Shown: positions 12,101 to 24,800 of the stretch, piece after piece
Numbering within the stretch: the first letter of the stretch is position 1
How the letters are laid out: every line of letters begins with the position of its first letter
From: Allolobophora icterica
Lineage: Eukaryota; Annelida; Clitellata; Crassiclitellata; Lumbricidae
Assembly (NCBI GenBank): GCA_963556255.1
Contig: OY744614.1
Span: 39,926,617-39,990,616, forward strand
Direction of reading: 5' to 3'
Length of the DNA stretch: 64,000 nt
Position numbers and translations under genes: made by a program
The notes under the pieces: model-generated
Databases searched by the model: none
What the model saw: the letters and a program-made list of their open reading frames with translations, nothing else
Told to the model about the DNA's origin: nothing

Positions 12101-15100
12101 TTGCCTACCTTAGTGGCTGAGTAGCATGTCTTTAGCTTTGTAAGGTACTCATAAACAACCTCTGGTTCCAGTCGACCCATGACGGTCAGTGATTCAGGAA
12201 GCAGCTACAAATATACAATTACCAGTTTAACTTTGGCCATCCATTACCATAACTCTGTGTACGAAGGACGAGTTTTGGCGACCATACTAGATGCTGGAAC
12301 AGTCACCTTCTGCAATTCGATCCGCTGACTCAGTAGAGTCCTCAAGTCCAAACTTAAGACTATCGGTTTTCTAAGGCCTATTTTGTTTAGTTCGTTGTGA
12401 GGCGCCCTTGTAACTGTGTTACGGCGCCATAGAAATCGGCGTTATTATTATCATTATTACATATATACACATTGGTGACTTTTAGTTATCTGAACATTAT
12501 TTTTTTACAGATGAACTCTGTTCTTTAGACACATGAATGCCACTAAAGCTAGTGTAGGAATGCTTCTGCGTGGTACAAGAAAGGCATCTAGATATATACA
12601 TGTATAAATGTACATGCGTAATACATACTGCTTCAAACATACTTACATAGAGGTGGCATACAAACACTAATAAACAACTAAGAGCAATTGAGACATTCAG
12701 AGTATCTATACTTACACTTTTCACAAACTTCATGGAACCAGACAGATGGTAGGCATCGACAGCAACAAGAGCAACATCCTGAGCGAAGATGTTTCCCTTC
12801 CAAACTCGACTTCCTGAAGACGATGATATGGATGAACTGTGCAGATCTTCTGGCCTTCTATACAAAAACCACTTGCATGAATTAATATTATTATTATTAC
12901 ATATTTATTTAAGCACCACTATCCAATGACCAAGCATCAATTACTGGCTCCGAGCAATTGTGAGTGAAGGACTTGCTCAAGGTTCCAACTGCAGACAATT
13001 CTCTTAATTCAAAGCCAACAAACTCTTGTAAAATTAAAATTTAACTTAATTAAGTCAACTTAACAAACATCAACAGCTGCTCGTAAATGTAATGTAACTC
13101 GATGCCAGTAAAACGTCGGAAGCTCCCGTGTCCTAGAGTAACGAAGGGAAGCCACTAATTTCCCGCACTTCAAGCCTTGAGCCAGCCATGGACGAATCCC
13201 AGGGACATAAAAGCAAGGACATGCTGTTTCCTTCCCAGCTTATGCCTTTATCAACTTATACACTTGGTGAAAGAGATACATCTGCACACACATCTTGGTC
13301 AAGGTCGTTACCCAGCATTTGCTCCATATGCATGAACCCACAATCTTCCAATTACAGATGCAGCATGCTAGCCAAACCCAACGCTAATAGAGCAGTTTTA
13401 AAATTTCCTAAACTGAAAGTTCTCTTGAACTCACCCCTCGATGTCGTTTGAGATCTCAGACTTATGAGTAAATCCCGTTGATGCTTTGGTATCAGAAGGG
13501 AACGATGGGTATCGTTTAATTCTAACTAACGAATTGGTCCTTGGAATCACGCGAGTCCGGTCTCTCGGGTCCGTCAGATCGGAACCAGGACGTGGAGAAT
13601 TCTTTGGGATGATGACGGGAGAAGTGTTCAACCACGGCGGAACACCCTCGGCGTTCAGAAGAGATTCATCGCGGTGACAGACCTTCACCGGTAACTCAAC
13701 GCTATCTGCATCAATTTCTTGGGCTTCCTCTTTCACTGAAATATCCTGAGGCACTTCTGTCACTGGCTTTATCTCGTCTATAGCTGATGTGTCACAAACG
13801 TCGCTTGCGCTGTCTTGTGGCGGACGTGACGAGTTCTTCCTTGCACGCAAGTCGGAGGATTTACTGGTGCAAACGCGACAGTTGACGTCGAACACGTGCT
13901 GTCCATGCATCGACGTTGTATCAGACATGGCCATCAACTGAGTACTGGCTTTTGCTGAGCTGTGTGACTGGGATCCCTAAAAAGTAAAATAAATATGTAA
14001 ATAAATAAAAAGTTAACAGAACAAGCAAACAATCAATCAATTGCCTTTTGTTTTATCACTATAGATCATTTCTATATTCACATAGAAATTCCTCCGAGAA
14101 AACTTAAATACTGTTGACAGCATATGACAAAGCATACTTGTCACCTGTATTAAAGGGGCAAAAACAGCTCAAAAAGCCAGTAGAACTGTACCTGCCTTCA
14201 AAATATGGATCTGAAAATTTATAAAGCACCTCTCACAGTGCAAACTACTCAGAGGTCCTCTCAGCGTGTGAGCCTTGTGGAAACAGAAAAGCCTTTAAAC
14301 GATGAACAACAGAATCAATAGAATCTATGAATTAAACGTTATTCAAATGCAACTAACTGTCAGCAAACCATTACTTCAGTACTTTTGAAATGATCATAAT
14401 CTGCCTACCATGTCGTTGGTCCTGGATCCTTTGTGTGAACTCTGTCTGTTTGACAGTTTATCAGTTTGGCTCATGTGCAGCAGATGACTCGGTGTTACTC
14501 GACCACAGAGAACCTGGCGAAATAAACCCTACAAGCAACACCACCTGTTACAGCAAACAGCAGTTGCGGCACAAAGCTTTTACAAGAGGTGCTACACCAA
14601 GTGACTAAAGCTGGGTCTAGCACAAGGTTTTAGCTGGCACCTTGCTCCTTCACACTGTTTGCCTAACTCGTTAGTGTTTAGTGGTTTGTTAACGAACATG
14701 GAGAAAAAGGTCAACGCATGTGAAATGTGGATATGGAGAAAGATGTTGAGAATATCATGGACAGAGAAAAGGACGAACGAATCAATACGAGTGGAGATTG
14801 GTGTCGAGAATGAAGAGTCATTAAAACAAAAGGCGACAAGATCAAAGCTAGGATTCTTTGGTCATGTTATGCGATCTGATGGGCTAGAAAAGGAAATGAT
14901 GTTGGCTTGTGGTGAGGGAAAAAAAAGATGGGGTCGACCAAGGAAGAAATGGATGGATGAGATTCACGATGTAACTGGCATGAATCTGGAAGAACTAAGG
15001 GACCTGACTTCGAATAGGAAGCAATGGAGAATGTTTATCATGACGATCGCTAGAGCTCCAGGAGTTGACAGCACAAGGTGACAAGGTGTGGTTTGTTAAC

Positions 15101-18100
15101 GAAGAAATCACTTCTTAAATCCTATTACATTGTGTTACGATGCACTGTTTGGTAGTCATGTCATGTCAAACACCGACGTCGCTGCGCGACGGTTGGTCAC
15201 ACGCATGGACTAGGGTTCTCCACTGGCGCCTGTTGCGTGCAGCAGCGAGAAGATAAGATCCAGAAAGATGGGACCAGGAAAGAATGTTGTCTATCCAGTT
15301 AATTCGTGGTCTTCCACGGCGTCGATATCCTTCAACGTGACCCACCATGATGGCATTTTCTAATGAATCCTGAGGGAGCCTGATGATATGACCGAAATAG
15401 GAGAGTTTAACTTGTTCTATAAGCCAAAATAAGGCACTTATAGCAATCGTGCAGTCTTCAACGGCATTGTGGATTTAGGGTTGCCTCGGAAAGGAATCCT
15501 TGTAACAACCTTGGGCAAAGTAATTAGAAAAATAATTCAGAGTTAAGAACAGCCCTTATCCTCTCCCCTGCAATTTGCCAATTGCCAGCTCAAAGGCCTA
15601 AAAAAGGAAACCAGCACCTCATTACAGTCAAAGGAAGACTTAACATTCTTAATACAACGACAGCAGGTCTTGACCCGGTTTCTCCTGCTCAGCGCTGTTC
15701 CCTGCTTTCACTTGAATAAACCGTACCGACAGAATTCCAAGAGGAAGGTTAAAGACGTACATGGTTTTTGGGATCAGTTAAGTACGTGAGTACTAAACGA
15801 TATTTGCGTTTGTAGTGGCTGACGATCCCAGAACAAGACTTCCAGAGTTCATCTTCAATGTTCAGAGTGAGGCGTTTGATTTCAGGAATGGACATCAGAA
15901 CGTCAGTGGCTCGGTTGACCCTAATCAACAACCAACAACATCAGCGATTGTAAGCACAGACTCACATAGCGCCTCTACATCAGAGGCGATTCTTCAGCCA
16001 TCTTTACGTATACCAGTAACAACTTCGTTAATTGTGAAATTAGCAGATTTCTGACTTCGCTGGTCTAAGATTGCAGTGCTCAGCCAAGTCGGCCAGTCAT
16101 TCATATCAAAGTCTACACTGATAATAAGATGACATAAATCTGCTAATAAGATGACATAAATCTGCTAATAAGATGACATAAATCTGCTAATAAGATGACA
16201 TAAATCTGCTAATAAGATGACAAGTCTGCTAATAAGATGAGTACATCACAGTTTCAACTCCTGAAAGAACACATTTCACATCCAAGTCTGAAGTTCTACA
16301 GTTTTACAAGCATTCTCGAGTAATTCTTAATGTATGCACTGTCCAGGTGTTGGACTGCTGTTTTGTTAATTGATAACCAGAAAAGATCCTTCAAGAAAGG
16401 AACATGCCCTACAAATAAGACTGGTCACATGACCTTTCCTTACAACTCAATTGCTTGAAGATGCACCAACTGGGCATTCCACAAGATGCCTCTGACGGTT
16501 ACAGAAATGGTGACGAATAAGTGGATTTCATCATGAATAGCAAATTAGCAATGCCATACCTCGAGGTTAAGATGTTACACAACTCGGTACGAATGTCAAT
16601 TCTTGTCATGTCCAGAATCTCGGCTGGTTGCTGTTCTTGCTCCAGGACCACTTTCGACTGTCTCGCAGTGGTGTTACCATGGCAGCTTTTCCTGTCACTA
16701 CTGCTGCCTTTTCTGCTACCACTGCTGCTTTTTTCGTCGCTGCTTTTGCTGCTCTTGTTGTCAATGCTGTTTTTCTTAAAGTCACTGCTGCTTCCATGTT
16801 TGTTGTCAATACCGTTGTTTCTGCTGGCACTGACGCTACTGTTTTTGCTGCCACTGCTACCTTTGCTACTGCTGCTGTTGCTCTTGTTGTCGCTGTTGCT
16901 GCCTCTGTTACCACTGCAGTTGTTGTTGCCCTGATTGTCCCTGCTGTTGGTCCTACTGATAGCGACATTACTATTATTGCTCTTGTTGCTCCCAGACTTG
17001 CTTTCGCTCCTGCTGACGATTTTGTCCATGCTGCCAGTGCAACTGCTGGCTTTGACACTGGGGTTGCTTTTCAAAGTGCTACTGCTGCCGCTATTTTTCT
17101 GGTGTAAAGTGTTCTGACTGAGGGCTGCATCTAGTTCATGATTTTGTAACCTCTTCACAGAAGAATCCTGCAAACACACAACAAAATGAATTTCAGATGC
17201 TCTTAACAGAAACAGCAGAGACAACCAGGACAACAACAACTGTAGTGGTAATAAAGGCAGCAACAGCAACAACAAGAGCAACAGCAGCAAAGGTAGCAGT
17301 GGCAACAGATACAAGAGTACTGGCAACAAAACAGTAGTATCAGTGCCGGCAGAAGCAACGGTCTTGACATCAAACTTGGAAATCTCTACAATTCACCGTG
17401 TGACTCTATCAAGTCACCTCAGTGAACGAACTGTTATCAGACTTTTTAAAGTTGTTTACACTTTAGTCGATCAACACGCTATCAGACAGCATTGACACTT
17501 TACCTTGACTTTTTAGCTAAAAAATACTGCAGGAAATTTCTTTTTAGAACAAAATTGCTTATAGTGCTTGTCTGGGCAGAATAAGCGCAAAGCTTCAAAT
17601 CAAACGTCACTCTGAGAAAGTTTGTCATCGATAAATGCAATAGTGATTATCAGAACAAAACAATAAGGTATACAAATTTAATTTAATTAAAAAGATTACC
17701 ATTATGTGTCCATCTTTCAAAGTAGGAATTTTATGAGAAGCGTTCAGTTTGTCAGATTTCTCTTCTGACTTTGAGCTGGAGCTTGTTCGCACTAACGACA
17801 CCGGTTTTGTTGTTCGTTGGTGATCCACTTTCTTTTGGGCTTCGTGGCTTGAAGCAACTTTGGTCGGATGTCCCGAAGGAAGCAGTCGGTCTTGGCTAGA
17901 GGGAGACACTTTGTCCTGCGTCTTTGAAGATTTGTTAGCAAGATCTTGCGCACAAGTTGCCACTGGTCTCTTCAACTTAAGTGTCAGATCAGATGCTGCT
18001 TCTGAAGTAAAATATATCAAAGCCCATTAGTAAACAGTTCCAAAAGCAAGTTAATCCATTTCACGTATAATGTATGCATGCACTGCTATTTTAGTGTATG

Positions 18101-18800
18101 TCTTTACTACAATTAAAACATACAACCATACATATGTCAGATCTTTCGCTGTGCAGAATAACAGTCTAATCTGCAATGCAAATAACTAATTCTTCAGACT
18201 TCTTAGGAATTTCTCTGTAGCCATGTGCACAAGCTTCTTACCAATATCTTTTCTACAATTAATTTGCTATGACATGGCTCAATTTTCATTTACCTGATAA
18301 TATCTGTGGCCAATTGCTGTAATATTATTATTTCTGCACTTATAACAACAAAGGATCAACTGATGGTGCTCAGCACATGTACATCAAGAACTTGCTTAAG
18401 GTCCCTACACAGTCAATTTCAGTATAGGCTCGAACCTGTACACTGCGAGCACTCACGGTGAGCACTTAAACCAGCTGGGCAACAAGTCACACCTTCTATG
18501 TTTACATTCTGCCAGTAAAGACCTCACTTAAAAAATGCCCATCACTGTATTTCAAGTAGCAATTCCATGTCTATTGTATTTCAATAAAACGAAGACATAC
18601 TGGTCCTGTTGTTATCTTGGCTGTTGGGCTTCAGAACTTCATAAGTAGGATGTTTGAGTAACCAGTTCAACAGCTTCATCTCACAGAAGTCGAGGGAAAT
18701 TTTCACACGCTTCCCTGAAGACCTTTCCATCAGCACTAACCTATCAGCTGATTTATTCCTTCCTGAACTTAACTGCAACAGAGAATGAAAACTTTATTAA

Positions 18801-18899
<99 letters not shown>

Positions 18900-21800
18900 A
18901 GCAGTTTTAATGTGGTAAGGTGTCACAAGGTAATCGTCCATTTATTAAATTACACACCTTTTAGAATAAAGTCTTCAGAGGCATGGTCCTGAGGCTGAAA
19001 GATCCTTAGGCTGAACTACAGAGCATAAGAAAGTAGCCGAAACATAACAGCGTTAACCTATCTTTATGGGTCACAGAAAACATATTGTCCCACTTTCACA
19101 CGACAAAACATACCGTAATTCAAAACCCAAACACATATAGGTAAAAGTCAAACATATTAGCAACCTGCCACATGTCCAAAAGTGAAACACACCCGACCTG
19201 CAGAAATTAAATTTTCAAAAACAAGTTCTTTAAGCATGCATATCAATCGCTGATTGTAGCAACCTCAGTAACAAACGCGTGTCAAGTAATAATCAAGAAG
19301 AGGGCATTAGGTTAGTATAAGCTATTAGCTTTTCTTGGCTCCTGTTGCACATGACTGCAACCGTAACACTTGTTTTTGTGCAATAAACAAATCCTTATTT
19401 TACAAGAGACTTAGAGGAAAACTTTAAATGTTGATGTAACATTTCAACATTCTACTATCTTAAATATCCAATGCAACGATTGCTTCTTAGTCAGGACTGT
19501 TTAAAAGTCAGATACATATATACACACTAGAGATACATAATGTCATCGGTCTGATACAAATACTCTCGATGTCAGTCTGGGTGTAAGTAACCTATGTTTC
19601 TGAGATTCTTCAGCAACTAACCAGAGACTGTAGTTTCCGCTTCTTCTCCTTCAGCTGTTGGACAACAAGGTTTGCATATTTCAACAGACAGGACTTGTTG
19701 CAGTACAGAGACAACGGCTGAACAACGGACTGGCAACCACGACAACGTGAGCTCTTACGAACAGCTTTCTTATCTCCTTTCCCTTCCCGAGATATCTTTT
19801 CTTTTTGAGCACCGGTAATCTCCTTGTATTTCTCGTACAAAGCAATCTTCTGATCCCGAATTCCTTTATCCTTGAAATCTGCTTTCCTTTTACCCAAAAC
19901 CTTCTCTTGAAGTTGTGACTTATTTTCTTCTTCAGACAATCTTTCTTGCAATCCGTCTTCCTGTGCACAGCTTTCCATCTGAGACGGTTTACTGTCTTTG
20001 TCCTTGGGCTGCAACAGCGAGACAGTGTTTATTAATGTGCCACTCGTCAATTGGCTCACAAAACATTATTAGTAAGGTTAGCATATGTGACGCCAGGGCT
20101 CAAAACCCGTCACATGTCGGTTTCTGACCTTTTTATTTAGTCATATTCTACAATTAATCTGCTTCAGAATGAAAATATCTTTTTGCCAACTGAAGTCATG
20201 CTCGTTTGATTCTTTCATTAATATATAGTAAGAAAATCTTTAAAAAAATTTCGGAATATTCGTGTCATCAAAGTCCTCAGCAACCATTACTTGATTGTAC
20301 TACAATTTCGCTGGGCAATAAAGGGCTATATCCTGTATCGAATAAAACAAACGGAATCAAAATCGGATTACTACATTGCAACTTATGGCAAATTCATAGG
20401 CAACTGGTGAATTGAAGAATGTTCAATATTTTTGACCCCTCTCACCTATTTCGGCTTCTAGCTCAATATCTAGGAAGCGACAAGCGACGGGTTTTGAGCC
20501 CTGGCGTCACATATTGTTTTCAACCAACAACCTGTATCTGCTAGTTCTGCTTAGTCGCTTATGTGAGTTTGTGCTCGGCTTAATACTTACCATTTCCAAT
20601 TCTTAATAAACCAGAAGTTGACTGATCTGCTGAATACTGACCTGATTACGACTCAGTTTTTGTGCACCATCGGTTGATGCTTTGTGCATTAGACACCAGC
20701 ACAATAGAAGTTACTAATCAATAATAATGATAAATTAATCACCACAGTGAAGTGCAGCACAGTGCAAATTGAAGAGTGAATGAAAACAATTGACAGGTTA
20801 AGCAACAAGGCTATTAAAGTCCAAATATTGCTGTTTAAACTCAAACATGATTTGAGACAATGTTGTTATTAACTGATTCTTCTAGTAGCAATTCTTCATG
20901 ACCAGTTCTGCTTGATTGAAAACATCACTAATAAGTTCTCTATATCAACTCTAAAACTGCAATAGCCCAAATGCTGAAAAGAAGGCACCATCTGACAATT
21001 CAGTACGTACTTACAACTTGGCCAAGCAAAACGAAGCATCAAAATTTAAATGCAGCTAAGATATCATGCTTGTATTTCAGATGGCTTTGGTAATACTGAA
21101 ACTGTTTTCAATTTTTCTCAGATTTTGAAAATGATCCTATATAAGTAAACTTACCCAAAGTTTTAAATTCTCTCTGCAAGTGAATGAGAAACAAAATATC
21201 AGATTCAACTGACCTTATGCAGATTACTTTTGAAGCTGTTTGGCTCCTTCAGAGAACTTTTTGATCTTTGTTTTTTCATTACTTTGATCTGATAACAAAA
21301 AATTCAAACAGCACAGACAAATTAAAACACGACTCAGATACATTTTCACAGAACAGAAAAATAGATAAATGCTTTACAAAAATAAATAACAAGCCACAGA
21401 CGCTAGTCAGAATAAAAAGAAAATAATTACTTTAAACAGTGTTAAAAGAAACCAGAAAGCTACACCCTGAAAATCTTTGACTACTTATAAACTTACTGAC
21501 ATAAATCCTCAACTACATCCTACTGGCAAACACAAATGCTTACAAATTAATAATCTTACAAACTGCAAGTCAAGCACAGCCTAAGTGGCTTAGGTATAGG
21601 CCACATCACCCCTCCTGTCTGATGAAGACAGTGGAGGTGGTAATGCCTCTAAGTTAATGACCCTAAATGGTAACCTATTATGGTACACAAGACAAAACGA
21701 AGTTGATTTAAATATTATACCCAGGTGGCTGTTCAAAAAATCTAAACCAACAGTTTAATATTCTTAATTCAAAATTCATAAACATTGGCCTCTTTGGGGA

Positions 21801-24800
21801 TGTCCAAACTCGCCACTTTGGGGCTATCCTGACAAACCTGGAACCAACTACAACCCTCAACCAAACCCACCTACTACTCCCTCTGTCCCCATGTCCATGA
21901 TTGCATAATCTATCAAGCTGACAGCCTGACATGCAAAACATTTATTCTTAGGATGTTATTCACTTTTTTAACTGTGTCTATTAGATGTCTGTACACCAAA
22001 GTGGGATTAGCAATTGGTTAATAAAGAACAAACTTACTCACTTGCTTACATAAAATAAATGAAGAAATCTAAGGAGACAGGACATCTCTTACCTTGTTGT
22101 GTGTCATGCCTTCTTGACTAAATGTTTTCTGCAGAACAGTTTTCTTTAAATCCTTTTTGTTACAGTTTTGGTGAGAAGCAACCGTTTCCTCGGAACTACT
22201 TCCAGTGCTTGGTCCTTCAGACAAGCTGCCTGTTAAGTCGACTTCATCCTTCAGCTGTTCCACTGTCTTACGATTCTCATATTCATTTTTCCGCTTCTTT
22301 GTATTAACTACCAACATCTCATCCTCTTCGTCACTCTCTTTCCGTTTTTCCCCTTGTGTTACATCAGCAGGTTCCAAAGGTGGTAAACCTAATGCAGCAG
22401 GTTCCAAAGGCAGTATACTTAATGCAGCAAGTTCCAAAGGCAGTATACTTAATGCAGCAGGTTCCCCTGGAACTGTCACAGACTGTCCGTCAGAGCTACA
22501 GTTGGAGTTCCAACCATCTAACTTCAGGTTGTCTTCGTGTGAGACATCTGTTGTAAGATCCGGTGCTGGTTCCAAAGCGTAACTGAACTCTGTTCTTTTG
22601 CGTTTTCGTCTTCTCGCCGTCTGTGGCTTTGAGAATACACGTTCTTCCGCTTGTTCTGTGTCTTGTTCTTGTGATGCTCCAAATGCATTATGGGTGATTG
22701 GTTTCGAAAGAACTGATTCAAGCTCTAACCGTCCCAACGTCACTTTAGTCATTGCTTTCAGTTTCTCATCGCTCAAAACGCCATCTAGTGCTTGCTCTTT
22801 TGGAGAGTCACTCTCCTTAACTGACACCTTCACGGCTATACACTCATCCTGCTGGTCCGATTTTTCATCACTAGGTGGCTCTGTGCTACCCTCATCTTTG
22901 CCATCCTCTTCAACCATTTCCACTTTCAATAAAGGATCTTCACTCGTAGTATCGTCTGAAACCTCTGGCTGAGTGCTACTCCAGGCACCAACAGCTTTGG
23001 ATGTTGGCATGTTGTACTTTCCGATCTTTCCACCTTTCCCACGGCCCTTACCTTTACCCTTCTGACAAAGACTTCTTTTCTGAGGAATATTTTTGCCAGC
23101 TCTTTGAGAGTTCGTTTGTAGCGAACTGCTCTGTTCTGAGCCATCGAACAAAATCTCTTCGTCGTGTTCTGTGAAAAGATCCAGTTGACTGTCTCCGGAG
23201 TTGATGGCTGATGATAGGGAAGAACTGTCTTTCTGTTTTGCAAAACAAACAGTCATCAAACCATAAATTCATGAAAAAAAGATTAGACTGCATAGATTAA
23301 ATTAAGCTCTGCATTATACACTTAGTAAATAGTTACGACATTTGAAAAGACTAGGTGAGCTAGTTGCAAATTAGTTAAAACAGTGGATCCAAAATGGACA
23401 GCATACTTGTCTGGTCTGGCCTGGTCTAATAGGAGATCCTAAAGTTTTACAATACTTACTTTTCAAATCTGTTTAAAGCCGAGTTTTTGCCTCACATGAT
23501 AAACTGCAAAGCATACTGTATTTGGATCAATATACTTATTCTATCTTTATTCTAGATTTTATTCTACTAACTCTGTACAGTGTATATGGTACTCATATTA
23601 ACCCTATTATTTCATAAGCTAGGTATGTATGTATCTAAATAAGTAATACAATGATCTCCGATGCCATCTATGACCTATTTTAAACTACTCTCTTCCTGTC
23701 ACCAAGTAAAGCAAAAGGTGAGCTGTCATACAGGTCAAACAAATGTAGCAGATCATGCAAAGAATGGTCACACATCAATACAGTGCAATGAAATAGCTAG
23801 AAGTGACACTGTCAACCGACTCGTTTGTTTCTTTCGTGCTCCTCCAGATGTCGCTCGTCTGCTCGGAGCGCCTCCTCCTGCTCTCTTTGTATGTTCTCCT
23901 GGCGAATTCTCTCGGCCATTTCTCGCTGCTCGTTCTCCTGGATTCTTGTTGATCTTCTGCTCAGCACAAAATAAAACGAAAATCAACATCAAAATTCCCC
24001 GGTCTGCTTCCGCAAATATAAAATTGGAACAATGAATTCACGAGACAGATTAAAAACTCAAAAGTATTCTGACAATAGAGAAAGTAAAGAAGACAATCAA
24101 ATGGTACAAATTGCAAAGAGTCATCAACAAAGTCATTGCATTAGAAACAGAATACTAGCCACACAAACCTTAGTTGCTTAGAAGTAGCTGCATCTCTAAG
24201 TCCTTGAGCGGTTGCATCTACACTCGAAGAATCGTTTTCGAAGCCCTCGTCTAACTTAACGTCGTCAATAAAAACGAAATCCAGCTGAGAATTGCAGTTG
24301 TCGGCATTTGACGTGTAACTCTGATCGATGAATGAAAAACTCTGACATAGAAAGAACAATGCATTATGTCGATTACACTGTAATACATAGATTACACTGT
24401 AATAAGTAGGTTACAATGTATTATGTAGGTTACAGTGAGTTACCCATAAGTAGGTTACAAACGTATTATGTAGGTCACAATGTATTATGTAGGTCACAAT
24501 GTATTATTGTAATTGTAACTGTAATCGAAGACTTACACAGCGCCACTCAGATCAGCATCACTCTCGACCCGCAAAATGAAAGGTTTTCAAGCGTCTACGG
24601 AACTGAAGAGGAGAGAGGGCAAGAAGCTCTTGGCGGAGGAACTGGGGAAGACAGTTCTAGGCTGAAGGACCCAAATAGGCAAAGCTCCTGGATTGGGCGG
24701 TGGAAGAGTGCATACGAGAAACAACCATAAGGCAACAGGTAGGTTACTATGTATTACGTAGGTTACAATGTAGTATGAAGGTTATAATGTGTTATGTAGG

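Noticed and set aside
16521..17107. Plus-strand leucine- and alanine-rich frames (up to 159 aa)
   Set aside because: They are antisense of Ser/Asn/Lys codon repeats in exon 11 of the minus-strand gene.
20520..20660. A small extra exon (GT donor after GAATTGGAAATG) in the DIDO/PHF3-like intron
   Set aside because: It contains an in-frame stop in the required phase and overlaps a family B repeat.
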